From DASUFI01 sp036274635 (GTDB taxonomy: Bacteria > Planctomycetota > B15-G4), in assembly GCA_036274635.1 (NCBI GenBank), contig DASUFI010000043.1:1-17342 (forward strand): DNA of 17,342 nt, in the 5' to 3' direction. The first letter of the stretch is position 1, and every line of letters begins with the position of its first letter. This document shows, one piece after another, positions 6,856-13,325 of this stretch. The notes under the pieces were generated by a model, which was not told the origin of the DNA, made no database searches, and saw only the letters and a list, made by a program, of their open reading frames with translations. The translations under genes and the position numbers were made by a program.

Positions 6856-7872
6856 TTGCTGCGCCTGCCGGCTTTCGAATACGTCGCGCCCGCCTCCGTC
6901 TCCGAGGCGCTCGAGCTGCTCGCTGCGCCTGGCCGTCGCGCGCGCCTGCTCGCGGGGGGCACAGACCTGATCCCCAACCTCAAGCACGGGATCGAGGAGG
7001 CGGACCTCGTGGTCTCGCTGCAGCGGGTGGCGGAGCTGCGCGGCATCGAGGCGACGGCCGATGGCGGGCTGCGCATCGGGGCGATGACGGCTCTCGAGGA
7101 CGTGGCGCGACATCCGCTCGTGCGGCAGCGCTACCGCTCGCTCGGCCAGGCGGCGGGGCTCGTCGCGGGCCCGCATCACCGGCGCATGGGCACGATCGGC
7201 GGCAACGTGTGCCTCAACACCCGCTGCGTGTACATCAACCAGACCTACTTCTGGCGCGAGGCGCTGGGGTTCTGCCTGAAGAAGGATGGAGACGTGTGCC
7301 ATGTGGTGAAGGGGGGCAAGCGCTGCGTGGCCGCGGCCTCCAATGACACGGCGCCGCCGCTCATGACCTTCGGGGCGCGGTTGGTGATCGCGTCGGCGGC
7401 GCGCGGCGAGCGCGAGGTGCGGCTGGGCGAGTTCTTCGTCAAGGATGGGGTCTACAACAAGGTGCTGCAGTCGGACGAGCTGCTGGTGGCGGTGATCGTG
7501 CCGGCGGCGGCGAGTGCGACGCGCAGCGCGTACGCGAAGCTGCGACCGCGGGGGTCGATCGATTTCCCGCGGGTGGGCGTGGCGGTGGCGTTTCGGATCG
7601 GCGGGGCGGAGGGGTTCAGCGCGTTGGCGGGGGAGGCGGTGGTCAGCGACATGGGCGTGGTGGTCACGGCGCTTGCGGCGGTGCCGCAGGAGCTGCGCGA
7701 GGTGGGGGAGATCGCGGAGGGGAAGGTGCCAGGGGAGGCGCTTTGGGATGAGGTGGCGGCGAGCGCTTACAAGCAGTGCCATCCGCTGACGAACATCGAC
7801 GGCGATCCGACGTATCGGAGGGAGATGGTGGCGGTGATGGTGAAGCGGGCGTGCAGGGAGGCGGCGGGGTAG
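6856..7872 (+). CDS. hcrB: HcrB-like FAD and [4Fe-4S] subunit of a molybdenum hydroxylase-type enzyme
   Basis: This 338-residue protein belongs to the FAD-binding subunits of the xanthine oxidase family: LLAGGTDLIPNLKHG (31-45) and the MGTIGGNVCLNTRC region (111-124) form the FAD site. It carries the extra loop that sets apart 4-hydroxybenzoyl-CoA reductase beta subunits. Cys124, Cys140, Cys148 and Cys157 have spacings of 16, 8 and 9 residues, as I recall for the [4Fe-4S] ligands of Thauera HcrB. HcrB passes electrons to the 2Fe-2S (HcrC) and molybdenum (HcrA) subunits. No gene for either lies in this window, so the protein is an orphan here. A TTG start with no strong ribosome site is used because the conserved RLPAFEYVAPASVSEALELL begins at once. 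The substrate is unknown. Confidence 0.88.
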   Translation: MLRLPAFEYVAPASVSEALELLAAPGRRARLLAGGTDLIPNLKHGIEEADLVVSLQRVAELRGIEATADGGLRIGAMTALEDVARHPLVRQRYRSLGQAAGLVAGPHHRRMGTIGGNVCLNTRCVYINQTYFWREALGFCLKKDGDVCHVVKGGKRCVAAASNDTAPPLMTFGARLVIASAARGEREVRLGEFFVKDGVYNKVLQSDELLVAVIVPAAASATRSAYAKLRPRGSIDFPRVGVAVAFRIGGAEGFSALAGEAVVSDMGVVVTALAAVPQELREVGEIAEGKVPGEALWDEVAASAYKQCHPLTNIDGDPTYRREMVAVMVKRACREAAG

Positions 7873-7875
7873 GGG

Positions 7876-8400
7876 ATGGGGGAGTGGAGTCGAGTCGAAG
7901 TCGAGGCAACTGTGGCCGACTACTTCGAGATGCTGGCGCTTGAGTTGATACAGAAGCCCTACAACAAGACAGCGCATCGTCGCGCTCTGATGACGCGACT
8001 CGAATCGCGCAGTGAACGCGCCATCGAGGACAAGCACCAGAACATCAGCGCGATCTTGCTCGAAGAAAATCGGCCCTACATCGCCGGCTACAAGCCCTTG
8101 GTAAATTACCAGGGGCTGCTCCGAGAAGTAGTCGTTGGCTGCCTCGACGCCCAGCCTGCACTCGACCGGCTTTTCGAGAGCGTTGCAACGGCACCGGTCA
8201 TGGCGCCCACCGCTGCAGACACCGACCTCCGGCTCGAGACTCCGCCAGATTCCGACGAGGCAGCCGCCCTTGTTCGCGAAGCTTCCGAAGCAGTCAAGCG
8301 CTCGGCACGCAAAGTCGATTTTTCGAATTGGAGTCGCACAATCGGTCGATCGGCCTGCTTGGAGAGGAGCTATCGCTGCGGTTCGAGCGCAGGCGATTGA
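7876..8400 (+). pseudogene. N-terminal part of a frameshifted DUF3883 protein
   Basis: This 174-residue reading frame begins MGEWSRVEVEATVADYFEML, a start I recognise from long DUF3883-containing proteins, and continues with HRRALMTRLESRSERAIEDK and HQNISAILLE, also typical. After residue 149 (RKVDF) the frame turns into unrelated sequence and stops at 8400. The expected continuation lies in the -1 frame from 8322 onward. The break falls on a run of five T at 8319-8323: six T would give RKVDFFELESHNRSIGLLGEE without interruption and a protein of about 281 residues. The N-terminal region is the likely recognition or regulatory part. The base composition is less GC-rich than the neighbours. ATG at 7876 follows hcrB by 3 bases. 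Confidence 0.75.
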
Positions 8401-8720
8401 GCAGTGCAGGAAAACATGACCTGGCTGATCTCGTCGAGCATGTCTCGATCACACGAGGCGACGGCCTGGGATTCGACATTCATTCTTTCGAGGTTGATGG
8501 CAGCAACCGCTTCATCGAGGTGAAGACCACGACACAGGGAAAGCAGACGCCATTCTTTGTCTCACGCAACGAGGTCGATGTCTCGCGCGAATTGGGTCAG
8601 CGATACCAACTCTATCGAGTGTTCAGAGTGAAGCACGACGCGTCCTTGTTCAATGTCCCTGGATCCTTGACCGAGACCTTCAGTCTTCAGCCAGAGATGT
8701 TCCGCGCGCGCGTGAAGTAA
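8328..8720 (+). pseudogene. C-terminal DUF3883 nuclease-like domain of the same broken gene
   Basis: This frame holds the DUF3883 domain: ELESHNRSIGLLGEELSLRFE, then VEHVSITRGDGLGFDI, then RFIEVKTT, FFVSRNEVDVS and YQLYRVF. Asp50 (GFDI), Glu64 and Lys66 (IEVKTT), counted from the nominal TTG at 8328, form the D...ExK signature of PD-(D/E)XK nucleases of the Mrr-like kind. The domain itself looks intact. The TTG at 8328 is only the first possible start in this frame; it has no ribosome site, and the conserved sequence begins before it, so this is the second half of the gene at 7876 rather than a separate gene. Such proteins often occur in restriction or defence settings; that role is inferred. 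Confidence 0.75.
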
Positions 8721-8808
8721 GCGCCCCGATTCGCGGAAGTCCGTCTGGACCGTGGTGCTGGACCAGGCCAGGATCGCTGCATGAACGCTTTCCCAGGGGC
8801 GGCCAACC

Positions 8809-9198
8809 ATGAACGTGCTCTTCGACTACATGTACCGCGATCACGGCAACTGGAAGATGGTCGGTGAAGTCATCTTCGCGAATCCCGACCGCCTCCCGCT
8901 CGCCGAGGCGGAAGAACGCCTGAGGCACGCCTGCTGCGAGGACGCCAACTTCAACGCGCATCAGATCCGTGTGCCCGAGGTCTACTTCGAGGACACAGAC
9001 ATCGAGTGCGACCAGGTGTTCCACGAGTTCTGCGGTCTTGAGGCCACGGAGAAGCCCGCCACCGATGCGCGCACGCTGAAGCAGTTCGTCGAAGCGTTCG
9101 AGGCCGCGCACAAGCGGGGCTGGGAATCGAGCCCGCGCATGGACAGCTTGGGATACGCACTCCCAATCGGCCGGAAGTCGCTGGAAAAGCCGAGATGA
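8809..9198 (+). CDS. Small conserved-looking protein of unknown function
   Basis: This 129-residue soluble protein begins MNVLFDYMYRDHGNWKMVGEV and contains IRVPEVYF and FHEFCGL. It resembles short uncharacterised proteins that I recall as scattered among bacteria, with the same N-terminal F-D-Y-x-Y-R-D start and a later FHEF motif. It has an alpha/beta look and no signal peptide, membrane helix or known catalytic motif. AGGGGCGG lies 7-14 bases before the ATG and may serve as ribosome site. It follows the broken nuclease gene by 88 bases and is the last gene of the less GC-rich stretch. I cannot assign a function. Confidence 0.7.
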   Translation: MNVLFDYMYRDHGNWKMVGEVIFANPDRLPLAEAEERLRHACCEDANFNAHQIRVPEVYFEDTDIECDQVFHEFCGLEATEKPATDARTLKQFVEAFEAAHKRGWESSPRMDSLGYALPIGRKSLEKPR

Positions 9199-9443
9199 CC
9201 CTCACGGGCGGCTGCTCGCCAGACACCACGGGCGCGACCGGCCTCTCCTGCGGCTTCTCCGCGGCGACGCGAGCACGCTGGGCGGCGTGGAGCCCGACCT
9301 GCTGGTGCGGCCGGGGCCGACCGACAGCGGCGACCCGGTCCAGGAAGCGGCCATGGCCCCGCCGCTGTCCCCTCCCGCCAAGCCCTGATACCGCCGCCCC
9401 GCGCCCCTGTACCATCGCGCCCCCTCCCCTCCGGACCCTCACC
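9199..9443. other. Intergenic stretch of 245 bases
   Basis: The reading frame of the gene at 9444 stays open through this stretch, but its residues are of low complexity (many Arg, Ala, Pro and Trp) and no signal peptide would precede them. Near its end lies a possible -10 (TACCAT, 9410-9415). I see no RNA gene or repeat in it. Confidence 0.4.
9410..9415 (+). promoter_or_regulatory. Possible -10 box of the gene at 9444
   Basis: TACCAT in CCCTGTACCATCGCGCC lies 28 bases before the ATG at 9444. The distance matches other -10-like boxes here. Confidence 0.25.
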
Positions 9444-10277
9444 ATGCGCGCCCTCCCCACCTGCCTCGCACTCCTCACCCTCGTGCCCTCGGCGCTGGCC
9501 ATCCCCGCGAGCAAGGCCGTCGCGGCGGTGAAGGCCTCGAACAAGGCGCACCTGAAGGAGCTCAAGCAGGCGGGCGCCGCGGCCCTGACGGAGCTGGACG
9601 CGCAGCTCGACGCGCTCGACGGAACGTTCGCCACGGACACCACGCCGAGCGACGCGGCGGCGGCCGTGGGCGATGCGCTCATCGGCTTCGTCGACGCCGT
9701 GGAGGCGGCCTACGGCAGCGCGGTCAACGGCGTGGTCAACGATGCCAACGAGGCACTGCACGCCTTCGCCGACGGCGAGATCCTGCACGGTCTGTACCCG
9801 GTCGACTTCTACTACGGCACGGGCGGCGTGCTCGACGACAGCAAGGCCACGATGGACAAGGAGGCCGGCAAGCTGCGCGTGGCCGCGCTCAAGCGCATCG
9901 GCAAGACGATCGCCAAGGCCGAGGCGGCCGGCCTCGGCTTCGCGGTCGAGCTGCGGCTGCCGTCGCGCGACAAGGGCAACCAGGTGGATGCGGACGGCGG
10001 CTTCGAGATCATCCAGAGCGCGACCATCGACCTCGTGCTGAGCGTCAGCCGCCTGGCCGACGCGAACGACGGCGTGCTGGTCGTCTCGGGGATCTCCGAC
10101 GACTCGGACGACGTCACCGTGCTCCGCCAGCACTTCCTCGACGCCGAGGTGGCCAGCGTCCCGTGCGACCCTCGCTTCATCGCCACCTTCACCGGCCTGG
10201 CGGAGGGGGGCTACACGGTCGGTGTGCAGCAGGGCACGGGCGAGCCCGCCTCGACGGGCTCGATCGGCGTCCGCTGA
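9444..10277 (+). CDS. Secreted protein of unknown function
   Basis: The start is placed at ATG 9444 because it gives a clean signal peptide (MRALPTCLALLTLVPSALA, cleavage after about residue 19); an in-frame extension to 9195 has no such meaning. The mature part of the 277-residue protein has an alanine- and lysine-rich helical first half (about residues 20-160), with segments such as KAVAAVKASNKAHLKELKQ that could pack as long helices. A beta-rich second half follows (about 165-277: GFAVELRLPSRD, ATIDLVLSVSRL, GVLVVSGISDDSDDVTVL). Two acidic stretches are Asp-rich. It has no PEP-CTERM or other sorting tail. It is most likely periplasmic or extracellular; I recognise no family. The neighbours are also secreted or lipid-anchored. 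Confidence 0.78.
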   Translation: MRALPTCLALLTLVPSALAIPASKAVAAVKASNKAHLKELKQAGAAALTELDAQLDALDGTFATDTTPSDAAAAVGDALIGFVDAVEAAYGSAVNGVVNDANEALHAFADGEILHGLYPVDFYYGTGGVLDDSKATMDKEAGKLRVAALKRIGKTIAKAEAAGLGFAVELRLPSRDKGNQVDADGGFEIIQSATIDLVLSVSRLADANDGVLVVSGISDDSDDVTVLRQHFLDAEVASVPCDPRFIATFTGLAEGGYTVGVQQGTGEPASTGSIGVR

Positions 10278-10314
10278 GGGCCGCCTTCGACTGGCATCAC
10301 TCCCGGCGCCGGGT

Positions 10315-10320
10315 TAGCGT
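10315..10320 (+). promoter_or_regulatory. Possible -10 box of the gene at 10351
   Basis: TAGCGT in GCGCCGGGTTAGCGTCATGG lies 30 bases before the ATG at 10351. This is a weak match whose main support is its position. Confidence 0.2.
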
Positions 10321-10350
10321 CATGGCCTGTCCGCACGAGCAGGAGCCAGC

Positions 10351-10617
10351 ATGACCGGCCACGTCTTCCATCCCGGCCACGACGAGTGGCACGGCCAGAC
10401 GGTCGTGGTCTTCGCCGGCGCGCACACGGTGGTCGGGCGCTGGGACGCGGTGCAGGGCGGGCGGCTGCTGATGCACGACGTGGCCGTGCACGACGGGGTC
10501 GAGCCGCGCGCGGAGTGGCTGGCGCGCATCAAGCAATTCGGCATCCCGGTGCAGCACAAGGACTATGCGCTGCCGCACGCGGACGTCGAGCGCGTGACGC
10601 GACTGCGCGACGCCTGA
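10351..10617 (+). CDS. Small protein of unknown function
   Basis: This 88-residue protein has a good ribosome site (AGGAG at 10341-10345, 5 bases before the ATG). The first half is predicted beta (TVVVFAGAHTVVGRWDAVQGGRLLMHDVAVHD, of which strands alternate with turns, about residues 17-49) and the second half helical (AEWLARIKQFG and HADVERVTRLRDA). This resembles small barrel-plus-helix proteins, but I recognise no named family. There is no signal peptide or membrane helix, so it is cytoplasmic. It stands alone between two secreted-protein genes. Third-position GC content is high, as expected of a true gene here. Confidence 0.72.
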   Translation: MTGHVFHPGHDEWHGQTVVVFAGAHTVVGRWDAVQGGRLLMHDVAVHDGVEPRAEWLARIKQFGIPVQHKDYALPHADVERVTRLRDA

Positions 10618-10648
10618 GGCGCGGCAGTGCGCGGCTCGGGCCTCGGAC

Positions 10649-10679
10649 TTGCCCCGCCGGACGCCGGTTGGCGTAGGAT
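10649..10679 (+). promoter_or_regulatory. Promoter-like pair ahead of the beta-propeller gene
   Basis: TTGCCC (10649-10654) and TAGGAT (10674-10679) are 19 bases apart and lie 58 bases before the ATG at 10738. The same TTGCCC with an 18-base spacer precedes the gene at 13110, which supports both. Confidence 0.45.
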
Positions 10680-10737
10680 TCCGATCCGCTCGTCGACAGG
10701 GGTTGGCGCTCGGGAACCTTGATTTGGAGGATCGGTC

Positions 10738-12351
10738 ATGCGGGCGTCCATCATCGCCGTCGTCTCCCTGCTGCTCGCCGCGCCGCTGTGCGCGCCCGGC
10801 CGGGCCCAGGACACGCTGCTCGGGGGCACGAGCGGCAGCGCGGCCGACGGCGGCATCCTCGGCACGCTCGACCAGAGCGATGCGAGCTGGACGACGATCG
10901 GCGACCCGACGGCGGCGGGCCCGCTGCCCGGCCTCGCGCTCGACTCGACCGGCGCGCTGTTCGGCGCGAACAACGCCGGCGGGGGCAGCGGACCCGCCAC
11001 GCTCATCCAGATCGACCCGGCGACGGGCCTGCTCATCGCGACAGTGGACGACATCATCGACGACGCCGACGCCGAGGGGCTGAAGATGTCGGACATCGCC
11101 TTCCAGCCCGGCACGGACGTGCTCTTCGGCATGTGCGCGACGACGGGCAAGGACGGCTCGCTCTACACCATCGACGTCACGACCGCGTCCGCCACGCTGG
11201 TGGGCGCGACGGGCCTCGAGCGCGGCGGCCTGGCCTTCGCGCCCGACGGCACGCTCTGGCTCGCCACGGTCGGGGACGCCGCCTCGCCCGTCATCGCGCA
11301 GATCGATCCGACCGACGCCAGCGTCGTGGGCACCGCCCAGGACCTGACCACCGGCCTCGATGCCCTCGCGGTGCGCCCGAGCGACGGGGTCTTGTTCGGC
11401 GTCGAGGACGACAGCAGCAACATCGTCACCATCGACCCGGCCGACGGCAGCTCGACGCCGGTGGGCCTGTCCGACGGGCCTGCCTCGATCGCGTCGCTGA
11501 CCTTTGCGCCCGGCAACGGCGGGGGCGGCACCGTCACGAGCGTGGTCGCCTACATCCTGCCGAAGGTGCTCGTCCTCAAGCTCAACGCGCTGGACCCCGA
11601 GAAGTCGAAGCTGACCAGCTCGGGCTTCTTCGACCTGGGACCGGACGAGGTGGACCTCACCGGGCCGGCCACGCTGGACATCGGCTTCTTCGAGGTGACC
11701 GCCGACGAGCTCGTGCCGAACGCGGCCGGCACGGTCTTCAAGCTGGAGCAGCCCGGTCTGAAGTTCACGATCACCACGGACAAGCTCGGCAGCAGCCGCG
11801 CGAAGTTCAAGGTGCAGGTGAAGGACGACCTGGACGGGCTGATCGACCCCGACAGCGACGTGACGGTCGAGTTCACGAACGACGCCGTCGACGGCCAGGG
11901 CACCGTGACCCTGGAGAACGGCAAGTTCAAGCTGGGCAAGAAGCCGGGCGCGCTCATCGAGCCGGTGATCTACCTCTTCAAGGTGAAGGGCACGCTCAAG
12001 GGCGGAGGCGAGGACAGCCTGCAGCTCAAGGCCGGCTTCGCGACCGACGGCACGACGCCCGACGAGGCGCCGGACTTCTCGCTGGACTTCGCCGGCAACT
12101 TCTCAGCCAGCGTGGCCTCCTCGGACTTCGAGAAGCAGGGCGACCGCTTCGTCTTCAAGGGCGAGCCCGGCGGCCTGACGTCCGTGATCCTGGACTACAA
12201 GAAGGAGACCATCACCCTCAAGGCCAAGGGCGTCGACCTCGGCGACTTCGACCAGGGGCCCCAGCCGGTGGACGTGACCCTCGGGCTCGGCGACGACCTG
12301 CGCGAGGTGTCCGTGCGCATGGTGCGCAAGAACAAGCTGCTGAAGTACTGA
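10738..12351 (+). CDS. Secreted beta-propeller protein with a duplicated C-terminal domain
   Basis: This 537-residue protein has a signal peptide (MRASIIAVVSLLLAAPLCAP..., cleavage near residues 23-24). Residues about 25-260 form propeller-type repeats: each blade shows a variant of LALDSTGALFG, IAFQPGTDVLFG, LAFAPDGTLWLA or LAVRPSDGVLFG, followed by strands such as LIQIDPATG and LYTIDVTT. A glycine hinge (NGGGGTV, 260-266) joins it to a C-terminal half with two related beta-rich units, about 281-382 and 426-521, aligned by the ends VTVEFTND and VDVTLGLGDD. The protein is Asp-rich, which suggests possible metal binding. GGAGG at 10726-10730 supports the start. It has no anchor or sorting motif. 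It is probably extracellular, possibly for binding or adhesion; a catalytic role is not indicated. Confidence 0.82.
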   Translation: MRASIIAVVSLLLAAPLCAPGRAQDTLLGGTSGSAADGGILGTLDQSDASWTTIGDPTAAGPLPGLALDSTGALFGANNAGGGSGPATLIQIDPATGLLIATVDDIIDDADAEGLKMSDIAFQPGTDVLFGMCATTGKDGSLYTIDVTTASATLVGATGLERGGLAFAPDGTLWLATVGDAASPVIAQIDPTDASVVGTAQDLTTGLDALAVRPSDGVLFGVEDDSSNIVTIDPADGSSTPVGLSDGPASIASLTFAPGNGGGGTVTSVVAYILPKVLVLKLNALDPEKSKLTSSGFFDLGPDEVDLTGPATLDIGFFEVTADELVPNAAGTVFKLEQPGLKFTITTDKLGSSRAKFKVQVKDDLDGLIDPDSDVTVEFTNDAVDGQGTVTLENGKFKLGKKPGALIEPVIYLFKVKGTLKGGGEDSLQLKAGFATDGTTPDEAPDFSLDFAGNFSASVASSDFEKQGDRFVFKGEPGGLTSVILDYKKETITLKAKGVDLGDFDQGPQPVDVTLGLGDDLREVSVRMVRKNKLLKY

Positions 12352-12375
12352 CGGAGCGACGCGCCAGCACCGGTC

Positions 12376-12406
12376 TTTCAAGGACCCGTCCGGCGAGTGG
12401 TACAAG
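12376..12406 (+). promoter_or_regulatory. Possible promoter of the lipoprotein gene
   Basis: TTTCAA (12376-12381) and TACAAG (12401-12406) have a 19-base spacer and lie 25 bases before the ATG at 12432. The match is modest. Confidence 0.25.
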
Positions 12407-12431
12407 GAGGGCCGCTCACGGAGGATCCGCG

Positions 12432-12974
12432 ATGAAGCGCTGCCTGCCCCTGCTCCTGCTGCTGGCCTCCTGCGCCAGCGCGCCGCGCTCGTACGCGCCG
12501 CTCGCATCGGCCGAGCCCGGCGCCGCGCCCGCCAAGTACGTCTGGGTCGAGGAGGACGAGCACCACGGCGTGATGCACACCATCCTCCTCTACATCCCCA
12601 ACCGCATCTTCGACGTCCTCGACATCGTGCGCGCGCGCCTGCGCCTCGGCCCGGGCTTCGCCATCGACCTGCGGGCCACGGAGTTCGCGGACGTCTTCGC
12701 GGGCGCCTACACCTCGATCTTCGTCGGCATCCCCGGCCCGCGCGGCGAGCCCCGGATCAACTGGCCCGTGGGCATCGAGTCGCGGGTGGGCCTCGAGGCC
12801 AGCGTGGCCGACGCGTCCACCGGCGGCGGCACGGCGCCCTACTACGGCTACCTCGAGTTCGGCCTGGGCTTCCAGGCGCTCATCATCGGCCTGGACGTGG
12901 GCGTCGATCCGTGGGAGATCGTGGACTTCGCGTGCGGCATCCTGACCTTCGATCCCGTGGGCGACGACCTGTAG
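12432..12974 (+). CDS. Lipoprotein of unknown function
   Basis: The start at 12432 is chosen because it follows GGAGG (12420-12424) by 7 bases and gives a lipoprotein signal: MKRCLPLLLLLASC, with lipobox LLAS-Cys14. The 180-residue protein has a polar linker (about 15-40), then YVWVEEDEHHGVMHTILLYIPNRIFDVLDIVRARLRLGPG, and a long beta-rich rest (RATEFADVFAGAYTSIFVG, WPVGIESRVGLEASVA, LEFGLGFQALIIGLDVGVD). The DVLDIVR stretch followed by beta strands recalls uncharacterised envelope lipoproteins in proteobacteria, which I cannot name. It may be anchored to either membrane: Ala15 follows the Cys, so outer-membrane sorting is allowed. The frame is open far upstream, but that part is a shadow of the propeller gene. 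Confidence 0.8.
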   Translation: MKRCLPLLLLLASCASAPRSYAPLASAEPGAAPAKYVWVEEDEHHGVMHTILLYIPNRIFDVLDIVRARLRLGPGFAIDLRATEFADVFAGAYTSIFVGIPGPRGEPRINWPVGIESRVGLEASVADASTGGGTAPYYGYLEFGLGFQALIIGLDVGVDPWEIVDFACGILTFDPVGDDL

Positions 12975-13021
12975 CGCCGGCCGCGCCGGGCCCTGTTTTC
13001 CCCGGGCGAAACGGCGATTCC

Positions 13022-13051
13022 TTGCCCGTGCCCTGAATCGCCCGTTATCCT
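13022..13051 (+). promoter_or_regulatory. Promoter-like pair of the carbamoyltransferase operon
   Basis: TTGCCC (13022-13027) and TATCCT (13046-13051) are 18 bases apart and lie 58 bases before the ATG at 13110. This is the best promoter match in the window. Confidence 0.45.
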
Positions 13052-13109
13052 TCGGGCCCCTTCCGGCGCGCGCGCGCACGGCCTGACTCCTCCGGATCAC
13101 CACCGCCCG

Positions 13110-13322
13110 ATGTTCCAGCCCGTGCTGCACTTCCTCGAGCGCTTCGGCAACGTCATCGGACGCACGATGATGACGCTGATCTACTTCGTGGTCGTCGCGC
13201 CGGTGGCCGTGGTGTACCGCTTCTTCACCGACGCGCTGCTCATCCGCAAGCAGCCGACGAGCACCTACCGCGACTGGGCCTCGATCAACGAGACGCTCGA
13301 GGACGCGCGGAGGCAGGACTAG
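13110..13322 (+). CDS. 70-residue SxtJ-like membrane protein
   Basis: This short protein has one hydrophobic helix (about residues 17-40, GRTMMTLIYFVVVAPVAVVYRFF) and a polar C-terminal tail ending LLIRKQPTSTYRDWASINETLED. The helix and the following L-x-x-K/R...W segment look like the second half of SxtJ-family proteins, small membrane proteins encoded beside SxtI-type carbamoyltransferases. The first half of SxtJ is absent. The stop is 3 bases before the ATG of the carbamoyltransferase gene, so both are translated from one message. It probably tethers or gates the carbamoyltransferase at the membrane; this is inferred from neighbourhood and from the family resemblance, which I could not measure. 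Confidence 0.72.
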   Translation: MFQPVLHFLERFGNVIGRTMMTLIYFVVVAPVAVVYRFFTDALLIRKQPTSTYRDWASINETLEDARRQD

Positions 13323-13325
13323 GCC

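Noticed and set aside
9195..9443. An 83-residue N-terminal extension of the secreted protein
   Set aside because: It would bury the clear signal peptide at 9444 and its sequence is of low complexity.
10719..12431. An upstream extension of the lipoprotein frame, giving 751 codons
   Set aside because: The extension overlaps the propeller gene in another frame with Arg/His/Gly-rich residues. The lipoprotein signal and ribosome site place the start at 12432.
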